DNA from: [Eubacterium] saphenum
GTDB taxonomy: Bacteria > Bacillota > Clostridia > Oscillospirales > Ruminococcaceae
DNA length: 5,067 nucleotides
Assembly: GCA_004555635.1 (NCBI GenBank)
Contig: SFHN01000113.1
Coordinates: 1 to 5,067 of the forward strand
Reading direction: 5' to 3'
Below are positions 1 through 4,957 of this stretch, piece after piece. The position numbers were made by a program, and so were the translations under genes. Every line of letters starts with the position of its first letter. Position 1 is the stretch's first letter. The notes under the pieces were generated by a model. That model was not told where the DNA came from. It ran no database searches and saw only the letters and a list, made by a program, of their open reading frames with translations.

Positions 1-24
1 GAGGTCAACGCAGAAAACTATTAA

Positions 25-52
25 GAACACCGCAGCGTGCTGTATGGTGTTC
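25..52. repeat. Imperfect hairpin near the left edge
   Basis: GAACACC at 25-31 pairs with GGTGTTC at 46-52. The inner segment GCAG (32-35) can pair with CTGT (40-43) using one G-U pair, leaving AT bulged. No T-run follows on the plus strand, so it is not a convincing terminator. The apex side carries the 12-mer TGCTGTATGGTG, which recurs in the terminator hairpin at 152-177. It could be the 3' structure of an upstream transcript or part of an unrecognised RNA. Confidence 0.4.
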
Positions 53-170
53 ATCAGCCGGTCGGAATAATAGATAATACCGAACAATCACACTGCAATA
101 ATTTTGCGGTATTGCCATAATCGACTGTTTGAGTATTACCTGAAGGCTAGTAACGCTCTGCTGTATGGTG
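38..170. repeat. 12-bp direct repeat TGCTGTATGGTG, two copies
   Basis: Exact copies lie at 38-49 and 159-170, 121 bp apart. Each sits in the loop or 3' arm of a hairpin (25-52 and 152-177). The flanking stem sequences differ, so only the inner part is shared. The stretch between them is AT-rich and non-coding; a weak further pairing AATACCG (76-82) with CGGTATT (107-113) lies there. No function can be assigned. Confidence 0.45.
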
Positions 171-185
171 GAGCGTTTTTCTTTA
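152..185 (+). terminator. Rho-independent terminator of an upstream transcript
   Basis: AACGCTC (152-158) pairs with GAGCGTT (171-177), and the stem runs directly into a T-rich tail (TTTTTCTTTATTT, about 176-188). The loop is 12 nt with a possible extra U-G pair at its base. It lies just before the promoter at 214-222, so it most likely ends transcription entering from the left and insulates the phosphatase/ECF operon. Confidence 0.65.
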
Positions 186-213
186 TTTGGTACTATGCAA
201 ACCACGAATAATA

Positions 214-222
214 TGCTATAAT
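214..222 (+). promoter_or_regulatory. Extended -10 promoter for the phosphatase/ECF operon
   Basis: TGCTATAAT is a perfect extended -10 element (TGnTATAAT) for the main vegetative sigma factor. No good -35 hexamer is seen at 16-18 bp upstream, where the sequence reads about TATGCA; extended -10 promoters often tolerate this. Transcription would start near 229, giving an untranslated leader of about 159 nt before the ATG at 388. It is the only strong promoter-like signal seen ahead of the four plus-strand genes. Confidence 0.55.
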
Positions 223-228
223 AAAAGA

Positions 229-387
229 GCTGCTTTTCACCTAAAAATCTTTAGCGGTAAAACACTGCTGTTTGACTACTGCACGCGTCCGCGGATTTGC
301 GCTTTTTCTGTAAAAACAGCCTGAAACCTTGGTGTGCAAAATGCGGCAACAAATCGCTTTACAAAGCCTTATGAAAGGACTACTCCA
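229..387 (+). other. Structured 5' leader of the operon
   Basis: No gene is supported here. A hairpin starts close to the inferred RNA 5' end: CTAAA (241-245) pairs with TTTAG (250-254) around an AATC loop, extended by AC/GT and TTTT (234-237)/AAAA (259-262) across small bulges. Downstream, GCTGTTT (267-273) can pair with AAACAGC (314-320), or the latter can instead take part in a local CTGT/ACAG hairpin (308-319). A GC-rich segment (285-302) with only a 4-bp stem is followed by five T. I recognise no known riboswitch consensus (TPP, cobalamin, THF, preQ1, FMN). Whether the leader regulates anything is inference. Confidence 0.35.
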
Positions 388-849
388 ATGTACAGAATAC
401 TTTTCGTCTGCCACGGCAATATTTGCCGTTCGCCTATGGCGGAGTTCGTCTTCAACGATATGCTGAAAAAGCGCGGGCTGTCGGGCGCTTTTGCCGAATC
501 CGCCGCGACAAGCACCGAGGAACTCGGAAGCCCCGTTCACCGCGGAACAGCGGAAATACTGCGGCGGCTTGGGATTGACTTCTCAAAGAAGCGCGCGCGG
601 CAGCTTTCACGCGCGGACGGCGAGCGCTTTGACCTTATCGTCGGAATGGACGGCGCGAATATCCGCAACATCTCCCGCATTCTCGGGGAAAAACATTCCG
701 CCGAGGTCTGCCGCCTGCTAGACTTAACCGAGTCCCCGCGCGATGTCGCCGACCCGTGGTACACGGGCGATTTCGAGCAAACCTACCGAGATGTCTGCGC
801 AGGCTGCGAGGCGCTTATCCGCGAGCTTTCCGAAAGGGGAGCGCTTTGA
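388..849 (+). CDS. Low-molecular-weight protein tyrosine phosphatase
   Basis: A cytoplasmic phosphatase of 153 aa, normal length for the LMW-PTP family, which hydrolyses phosphotyrosine (or related phosphomonoesters) through a cysteinyl-phosphate intermediate. The P-loop CHGNICRS lies at the N-terminus: nucleophile Cys8 and phosphate-binding Arg14 of the C-X5-R signature. The general acid Asp122 is in ADPWYTGDF (121-129), matching the family DP[WY] motif, so the enzyme looks catalytically complete. The ATG at 388 is chosen because the P-loop must sit near the N-terminus and AAAGGA (374-379) lies 8 nt upstream; the in-frame ATG at 334 would add 18 unlike residues. The TGA stop overlaps the TTG start of the EcfT gene. 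The physiological substrate is unknown; in Firmicutes such enzymes often oppose tyrosine kinases, while low-molecular-weight arsenate reductases are distant relatives but lack this DPWYTGDF context. Confidence 0.93.
   Translation: MYRILFVCHGNICRSPMAEFVFNDMLKKRGLSGAFAESAATSTEELGSPVHRGTAEILRRLGIDFSKKRARQLSRADGERFDLIVGMDGANIRNISRILGEKHSAEVCRLLDLTESPRDVADPWYTGDFEQTYRDVCAGCEALIRELSERGAL
835..840 (+). promoter_or_regulatory. Ribosome site selecting the TTG start of EcfT
   Basis: AGGGGA ends 5 nt before the TTG at 846-848. No ATG or GTG gives a sensible N-terminus in this frame, and the upstream ATG at 756 would put 30 residues of out-of-frame phosphatase sequence on the protein. The site lies inside the phosphatase gene, fitting translational coupling. 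Confidence 0.7.
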
Positions 850-1685
850 GGGCGCTTGAACGGTCGCACCCGCTGGTCGCATTCTGTTACCTTCTTTCGG
901 TGCTGGGCGTGACCGTTTTCAGCAGAAATCCTGTCGTGCTTTTTGAGGCATTTCTTGGCGCATTTTCTCTCGCTGCGTTATCCGCAAGGCTGAAAGGCGC
1001 GGGTTGGGTTCTCCTTACCGCCGCTGTTGTCGCGATTACAAACCCGCTGTTTGTACACAGCGGAGATACCGCGCTGTTCTTCATCGGCAACGCTGCATAC
1101 ACCCTTGAAGCGCTTTGCTACGGAGCGGCTTTCGGGCTTATGCTGTCTGCGGCGGTGCTGTGGGGCGTATGCTCGGCGCGTTATATGACAAGCGACAAGT
1201 ACATCTGGCTTTTCGGGCGCATTCTGCCGTCGGCGGGGCTGGTTTTGAGCTGTGCGCTTCGCTTTGTTCCGCTTTTCGTTTCGCGGACGGGTGAGTTCTT
1301 CGCGCTTCGAAAAAACGAGGGCATAAAGGGATTTTTCAAGGCATTCGGCGCGGCTGTAAGCTATTCCGCAGAAGAAGCAATGTCCGCCGCTGACAGTATG
1401 AAATCGCGCGGCTACGCTTCGGGCAGGCGGACGTTCTATTCGCTCTGCCGCTTCACCCTGCGCGATGGCGCGGCGCTCGGGTTTATCCTTATCTCAATGG
1501 CAGCATTTTTTGCGCTTTCGGCATTCGGCGCGGGCAGCTTTTTCTACTATCCGTCGCTGTCGGCGTTGTCATTCGGCTTATGCGATATCGCGCTTTATGC
1601 GTTTTTCGGCGCACTTTGCCTGTTCCCGTCCGCAGTTATTCTAGCCGAGAAAATCCGTCGGCGCTCTGTGAGGACAGCACTATGA
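846..1685 (+). CDS. ecfT: ECF transporter transmembrane T component
   Basis: A predicted integral membrane protein of 279 aa, starting at a TTG that overlaps the phosphatase stop (TTGA). EcfT is the scaffold of energy-coupling-factor importers: it links the two ATPases to the small-molecule-binding S protein. Hydrophobic stretches lie at about residues 9-25, 29-47, 53-70, 88-109, 126-146, 208-226 and 238-266, with a basic C-terminus. The long cytoplasmic part holds the SMKSRGY segment (184-190) followed by ASGRRT, matching the family's conserved X-R-G coupling motif that contacts the ATPases. The fused ATPase gene two positions downstream supports the call. Relatives include CbiQ and BioN type proteins; divergence prevents naming the substrate. 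The gene overlaps the next one by ATGA, so the module is probably co-translated. Confidence 0.85.
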   Translation: MRALERSHPLVAFCYLLSVLGVTVFSRNPVVLFEAFLGAFSLAALSARLKGAGWVLLTAAVVAITNPLFVHSGDTALFFIGNAAYTLEALCYGAAFGLMLSAAVLWGVCSARYMTSDKYIWLFGRILPSAGLVLSCALRFVPLFVSRTGEFFALRKNEGIKGFFKAFGAAVSYSAEEAMSAADSMKSRGYASGRRTFYSLCRFTLRDGAALGFILISMAAFFALSAFGAGSFFYYPSLSALSFGLCDIALYAFFGALCLFPSAVILAEKIRRRSVRTAL

Positions 1686-2089
1686 AATACATCATCTTTT
1701 TTGCAACAGCGGTAATCTGCTTCGTTTTTGCATTCTTCTACCGAAATCCGCCGAAGGCCGGAAAGCTTCAGTATTACGACGGAAAAATCACCGCAATCCA
1801 CCACGAAACACGCACGGTTGAGCTTTTGTGGAACGTTGACGGGACATATTTTTCGGGCAGCTACACGCTTGAAAACGAGGAACGTTCAGTAACCAAAAAA
1901 ATTCACGAGGGGCAAAGCGTTCTTGTTATGACATATGTCGGCGCACCGCAGATTCCGATGGGATTTCTGCACAACATCGGCATATCGGGGCGCGGCGGCT
2001 ATTCGTCGGACAAAATCCGCAGGCGGCTGTTGATTTTCGGTTCGATTGCACTTTTAGCGTTAGTAATCTCTGTGATGACAGACAGTTGA
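1682..2089 (+). CDS. Small two-TM membrane protein of unknown function
   Basis: I do not recognise this 135-aa protein with certainty. Residues 3-19 form a hydrophobic N-terminal segment (either a membrane anchor or an uncleaved signal), and residues 115-132 form a second one after the basic KIRRR. Between them is a polar domain with alternating hydrophobic residues (about 28-85: YYDGKITAI, TVELLWNVDG, YFSGSYTL, VTKKIHEGQSVLVMTY), likely beta-rich. The TM-beta domain-TM layout resembles DUF3592-like proteins, but that is a resemblance only. The start is fixed by AGGA (1671-1674) 7 nt upstream and by the ATGA overlap with ecfT; the ATPase start follows the stop by 25 nt. It is far too small and has too few membrane segments to be an ordinary S component (usually six helices). 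It may be an accessory or quality-control subunit of the transporter; this is inference from position. Confidence 0.75.
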   Translation: MKYIIFFATAVICFVFAFFYRNPPKAGKLQYYDGKITAIHHETRTVELLWNVDGTYFSGSYTLENEERSVTKKIHEGQSVLVMTYVGAPQIPMGFLHNIGISGRGGYSSDKIRRRLLIFGSIALLALVISVMTDS

Positions 2090-2114
2090 TTGCTCCAAAA
2101 AATCGGAGGATAAA

Positions 2115-3671
2115 ATGCTTTTAGAAACAAGGGAGCTTTCCTTTACCTATCCGAATAACACCACCCCCGCGCTTTGCGGCGTAAGCCTTAGCGTTCGCGA
2201 GGGCGAGTTTGTCACGCTCTGCGGCGCTTCGGGCTGCGGAAAAAGCACACTTCTCCGCCTGCTAAAGCCCGCTCTTGCTCCCCGCGGGAAGCTTGGCGGC
2301 GCCGTCTTGTTCGGCGGGGAAGAGCTGTCGGCGCTCTCCGAGCGCTCTGCCGCGCGTGAAATCGGATTTGTCGCGCAAAACCCCGAGGCGCAGCTTGTAA
2401 CCGACAGGGTATGGCACGAGCTTGCGTTTTCGCTCGAAAGCGTCGGGGCGCCGAGCGGGGAAATCCGCCGCCGCGTTGCCGAGTGCGCCGAGTATTTCGG
2501 CTTAGAGCGCCTGTTTGAAAGCGAAACCGCTTCGCTCTCGGGCGGAGAAAAGCAGCTTGTTGCGCTTGCTTCTGTAATGGCGCTGAAGCCGCGGCTGCTT
2601 TTGCTCGACGAGCCGACCTCGCAGCTTGACCCGATTGCGGCGCGGGAGTTTATCGACACGGCGGTGCGCCTGTCGCGGGAGCTTGGGATAGCGGTGCTTA
2701 TCGCAGAGCACAGGCTCGAGGAGCTTCTTCCCGTGTCGGACAGGGCGGTGGTTATGGATGACGGAAGGATAATCGCCGACTGCAAGCCCGAGGAGCTTCT
2801 GCGCTCGCTTCCCGAGGGTCACAGAATGCGCGAGGCGCTTCCCGCCGCCGCGAGGATTTTCGCGCTTTCCGGGGAGCGGGGGATAACGCCGCTTTCCGTT
2901 CGCGAGGGCAGGGCAAACGCTGCTGTCCGCGCATATCTCACGGCTCATTGCCCCGAGGAGCGCCCTTTGCCAAAGCTTTCTGAAAAGCCCGTTATCAGCG
3001 CAAAGGAGCTTTGGGTAAGCTACGGAAAGGACAAGCCCGACGCGCTGAAAAACGCTTCGGTTTCGCTTTTCGGCGGGGAGATTTATGCGCTTCTCGGCGG
3101 AAACGGCAGCGGCAAAACCACGCTTCTCAAAACGCTTTACGGTATGGTAAAAGCGCTCGGCGGGCGCATTGTCGGCAAAAACGCGCGTATGGCGTTCCTG
3201 CCGCAGAACCCCGCAGCGCTTTTCGCAGAGGAGAGCGTTCTGGCGGAGCTTTGCCGCGTGCTTCCCGAGGAGCAGGCGCGCGGGCAGCTTTTGCGCTTTG
3301 GCATTTCTGAGGAGCTTTTCTCCCGCGACCCGCTTGACCTTTCTGGCGGCGAGCAGCAGCGCGCCGCGCTCGCGTTGCTTTTAGCGCAAAACCTCGAGGT
3401 GCTGCTTCTCGACGAGCCTACAAAGGGCTTGGACGCGTTTGCAAAGCGCTCGCTGTCACAGCTTCTGCGAGGCGCGGCGGACAGCGGCTGCGCGGTGCTT
3501 GCGGTGACGCACGATACGGAATTTGCGGCGCTTTGCGCGGACAGGTGCGGGCTGTTGTTTAACGGCGAGGTGGTTTCCGAAGCAAAACCTGCGGAGTTCT
3601 TCAGTGACAATTTCTTCTACACGACACCGCTCTGCCGCCTTTCAAAAGGTATAGCCGAGGGGTGGTTCTAG
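2115..3671 (+). CDS. Fused two-domain ECF transporter ATPase (EcfA-EcfA')
   Basis: A 518-aa cytoplasmic protein made of two complete ABC ATPase domains in one chain, replacing the separate EcfA1 and EcfA2 subunits that power ECF micronutrient import. Domain 1 (about 1-235): Walker A GASGCGKST (37-45), Q-loop Gln88, signature LSGGE (141-145), Walker B LLLLDEP (161-167) with catalytic Glu166, H-loop His199. Domain 2 (about 293-500): Walker A GGNGSGKTT (328-336), Q-loop Gln364, LSGGE (409-413), Walker B ending DEP with Glu434, His466. Every key residue is present in both halves, so both sites look able to hydrolyse ATP. The linker of about 55 residues and the C-terminal SDNFFYTTPLCRLSKG segment recall YkoD-type fused ATPases. 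GGAGGA (2105-2110) lies 4 nt before the ATG, the strongest ribosome site in the window. The neighbouring ecfT makes an ECF role far likelier than a generic ABC exporter or importer. Confidence 0.92.
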   Translation: MLLETRELSFTYPNNTTPALCGVSLSVREGEFVTLCGASGCGKSTLLRLLKPALAPRGKLGGAVLFGGEELSALSERSAAREIGFVAQNPEAQLVTDRVWHELAFSLESVGAPSGEIRRRVAECAEYFGLERLFESETASLSGGEKQLVALASVMALKPRLLLLDEPTSQLDPIAAREFIDTAVRLSRELGIAVLIAEHRLEELLPVSDRAVVMDDGRIIADCKPEELLRSLPEGHRMREALPAAARIFALSGERGITPLSVREGRANAAVRAYLTAHCPEERPLPKLSEKPVISAKELWVSYGKDKPDALKNASVSLFGGEIYALLGGNGSGKTTLLKTLYGMVKALGGRIVGKNARMAFLPQNPAALFAEESVLAELCRVLPEEQARGQLLRFGISEELFSRDPLDLSGGEQQRAALALLLAQNLEVLLLDEPTKGLDAFAKRSLSQLLRGAADSGCAVLAVTHDTEFAALCADRCGLLFNGEVVSEAKPAEFFSDNFFYTTPLCRLSKGIAEGWF

Positions 3672-3710
3672 CGAAAAATGGCGCTGCTGCTAATCTTTTT
3701 CGCATATCAA

Positions 3711-3745
3711 AAGCCTCCTATGGTTCTGTAAACCATAGGAGGCTT
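3711..3745. repeat. 35-nt perfect hairpin, copy 1
   Basis: AAGCCTCCTATGGTT (3711-3725) pairs perfectly with its complement at 3731-3745 around a CTGTA loop: 15 uninterrupted pairs. It begins 39 nt after the ATPase stop. It has no proper T-run on the plus strand (GAGACC follows), and on the minus strand it is followed by TTGATATG, with TT already in the stem end, so at best it is a weak terminator for that direction. Copy 2 lies at 3935-3969 with the same orientation and loop. Confidence 0.8.
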
Positions 3746-3750
3746 GAGAC

Positions 3751-3783
3751 CGTCGAAAAAGTCCCGTTGGGACTTTTTCGACG
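3751..3783. terminator. Bidirectional Rho-independent terminator
   Basis: CGTCGAAAAAGTCCC (3751-3765) pairs perfectly with 3769-3783 around a GTT loop. The core is A5-GTCCC-loop-GGGAC-T5, so both strands present a GC stem followed by five U. It sits between two convergent transcription units and could end the ECF operon on the plus strand and any argF read-through on the minus strand. The GC core is only 5 bp, and an outer CGTCG/CGACG pairing would compete with release at the U-run. Confidence 0.6.
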
Positions 3784-3787
3784 AAAC

Positions 3788-3845
3788 ATCCGCACTGCCC
3801 GCACTCACTGCCGGCAAAGCCGTCAGTTCGCACAGTTGTGCGGAT
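3788..3845. repeat. Nested inverted repeats with alternative pairings
   Basis: An outer pair ATCCGCAC (3788-3795)/GTGCGGAT (3838-3845) encloses ACTG-C-CGGC (3807-3815) pairing with GCCG-T-CAGT (3819-3827) around an AAA loop, with one mismatch. A rival local hairpin CGCAC (3829-3833)/GTGCG (3838-3842) uses the same right arm as the outer stem. The arrangement looks like folded RNA or a repeat element; no ORF with a ribosome site is seen in it. Confidence 0.5.
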
Positions 3846-3852
3846 AGAAGTA

Positions 3853-3883
3853 TTTTTTTCCCCGGCAAAGCTGGGGCAAAAAA
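3853..3883. repeat. T7-hairpin-A6 inverted repeat
   Basis: CCCCGGC (3860-3866) pairs with GCTGGGG (3870-3876) around AAA, with one G-U pair. T7 (3853-3859) can continue the stem with A6 (3878-3883) after a bulged C. The U-run is 5' and the A-run 3' on both strands, the reverse of an intrinsic terminator. Its apex CCGGCAAAGC is identical to the one at 3811-3820. Confidence 0.5.
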
Positions 3884-3895
3884 TGGATTTCAAAA

Positions 3896-3910
3896 GCCCG
3901 CTTCGCGGGC
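3896..3910. repeat. Small GC hairpin
   Basis: GCCCGC (3896-3901) pairs with GCGGGC (3905-3910) around TTC. It is preceded by four A; on the plus strand AAATATTAGTTTTT follows, and on the minus strand it runs into CTTTTGAAAT. It could be a weak terminator for read-through from argF on the minus strand, or just one more stem of the intergenic block. Confidence 0.45.
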
Positions 3911-3934
3911 AAATATTAGTTTTTCAACAAGCTG

Positions 3935-3985
3935 AATCCTCCTATGGTTCTGTAAACCATAGGAGGATTTGTTGTTTTTCTTTTA
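3935..3985 (+). terminator. 35-nt perfect hairpin, copy 2, with T-tract
   Basis: AATCCTCCTATGGTT (3935-3949) pairs with its complement at 3955-3969 around the CTGTA loop. It matches copy 1 at 33 of 35 positions, and the two differences sit opposite each other in the stem (G-C became T-A). TGTTG plus a T-rich run (3975-3984, TTTTTCTTTT) follows on the plus strand, so it can terminate plus-strand transcription before it runs into argF antisense. CAACA (3925-3929) can also pair with TGTTG (3970-3974) around a 5-nt bulge. For argF, whose stop is 21 nt away, the minus-strand side lacks a good U-run, though the strong stem may protect the mRNA 3' end. Confidence 0.65.
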
Positions 3986-3990
3986 TAGTC

Positions 3991-4905
3991 TTACTTCTCC
4001 GGCGCCATCAGCTTAACCATAACCGCCTTCTGCGCGTGAAGTCTGTTCTCTGCCTCGTCGAAAATCTCGGCAGCGTGCTGCTCGAATACCTTAGCGGTGA
4101 TTTCCTCCTCGCGATGAGCGGGCAGGCAGTGCAGCACCATAGCGTCGGACTTTGCGACGGACATAACGTCATCGTTAATCTGGTACTTTCCGGCAAATAC
4201 GGCGCGGCGCTTTTCTGCTTCGCCCTCCTGACCCATCGACGCCCAAACATCGGTGAACAGAACGTCCGCGTCGGCAGCGGCTTCCTTCGGGTCGGAAACA
4301 AGCTTGAAGTTCTTGTACTGCTTTGCAAAATCGAGAACAGTCTTGTCGGGGTGATAGCCCTCGGGGCAGGCAAGCGAAACGTCCATACCAACCTTAAGGC
4401 AGCCGACGGTGAGGGAGTTCGCCATATTGTTTCCGTCGCCGATATAGCACATCTTTAGCCCATCGAGATTGTTCTTGTACTCGCGGACGGTCTGGAGGTC
4501 AGCAAGTATCTGGCAGGGGTGGCAGAAGTCAGTAAGACCGTTGATAATCGGAATGTTTCCGAACTCCGCAAGGTTCTCGACCTCGCTCTGCTCAAAGGTT
4601 CTTATCATAATGCCGTTGAGGTAGCGCGAAAGCACGCGCGCAGTGTCTTGAACAGGCTCGCCGCGGCCAATCTGAAGGTCGCGCGAGGAGAGGAACAGTG
4701 CCTGCCCGCCGAGCTGATACATACCTGTTTCAAACGAAACGCGCGTTCTTGTAGAGGACTTCTGGAAAATCATTCCTAGCGTCTGACCGCCGAGAATGTG
4801 GTGGGGGATACCGTGCTTGTTCTCGTACTTGAGCTGGTCGGCAAGGTCGAGAATGTCAATGATTTCCTCTGTGCTGAGGTCCAGCAGCTTTAATAAATGC
4901 TTCAT
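3991..4905 (-). CDS. argF: Ornithine carbamoyltransferase
   Basis: A cytoplasmic enzyme of 304 aa, the usual length, that transfers the carbamoyl group of carbamoyl phosphate to ornithine to give citrulline in arginine biosynthesis; active as a trimer in the family. The carbamoyl-phosphate motif STRTR is at 51-55 and HPCQ at 129-132. DVWASMG (219-225) carries the SMG ornithine-binding loop that separates it from aspartate carbamoyltransferase, and HCLPAHR (259-265) holds the active-site Cys260. Nothing is missing. The start is supported by an AAAGGA ribosome site (complement of 4914-4919) 8 nt upstream. argD ends 52 nt upstream on the same strand, which points to the biosynthetic enzyme rather than a catabolic arcB, as no arginine deiminase or carbamate kinase gene is in view. 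The stop is followed by an A-rich stretch and the copy 2 hairpin. Confidence 0.96.
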   Translation of the reverse strand: MKHLLKLLDLSTEEIIDILDLADQLKYENKHGIPHHILGGQTLGMIFQKSSTRTRVSFETGMYQLGGQALFLSSRDLQIGRGEPVQDTARVLSRYLNGIMIRTFEQSEVENLAEFGNIPIINGLTDFCHPCQILADLQTVREYKNNLDGLKMCYIGDGNNMANSLTVGCLKVGMDVSLACPEGYHPDKTVLDFAKQYKNFKLVSDPKEAAADADVLFTDVWASMGQEGEAEKRRAVFAGKYQINDDVMSVAKSDAMVLHCLPAHREEEITAKVFEQHAAEIFDEAENRLHAQKAVMVKLMAPEK

Positions 4906-4926
4906 AGTGTTTTTCCTTTCAATGAA

Positions 4927-4940
4927 TAAGTGTTAAGTGT
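4927..4940. repeat. Tandem heptamer between argD and argF
   Basis: TAAGTGT occurs twice in a row (4927-4933, 4934-4940) in the 52-nt argD-argF spacer, just upstream of the argF ribosome site. The adjoining ATGAATAA (4922-4929, minus-strand TTATTCAT) matches one half of an ArgR/AhrC operator, but no second half-site is present. It may be chance. Confidence 0.35.
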
Positions 4941-4957
4941 AACCGATTATATGAACA

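Noticed and set aside
1..24. Possible C-terminal tail of an upstream plus-strand gene (EVNAENY then TAA)
   Set aside because: Seven codons are too few to tell a real reading frame from chance; the other frames also stay open for a short distance.
285..307. Attenuator-like terminator in the leader
   Set aside because: The stem before the five T is only about 4 bp with a 10-nt loop and one G-U pair, too weak to call a terminator on its own.
334..387. Upstream in-frame ATG for the phosphatase
   Set aside because: It would put 18 extra residues before the P-loop, which in this family begins within about 10 residues of the N-terminus; the ATG at 388 has a good ribosome site.
229..387. Known riboswitch upstream of the ECF operon
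   Set aside because: None of the conserved cores I know (TPP, cobalamin, THF, preQ1, FMN) can be matched in the leader.
2147..2948. Long minus-strand open frames opposite the ATPase gene
   Set aside because: They are low-complexity Ser/Arg/Pro-rich translations produced by GC-leaning codons of the real gene; no motifs or ribosome sites.
3711..3969. CRISPR array
   Set aside because: There are only two copies of a long palindrome about 190 nt apart, with no regular spacers and no cas genes.
3711..3969. Insertion sequence with transposase
   Set aside because: No transposase reading frame fits in the roughly 190 nt between the hairpins, and no target-site duplication is evident; at most a non-autonomous repeat element.
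3838..4458. Plus-strand open frame of 206 codons
   Set aside because: It is mostly antisense to argF, whose motifs are unmistakable on the other strand, and its start lies inside the hairpin-rich gap without a ribosome site.
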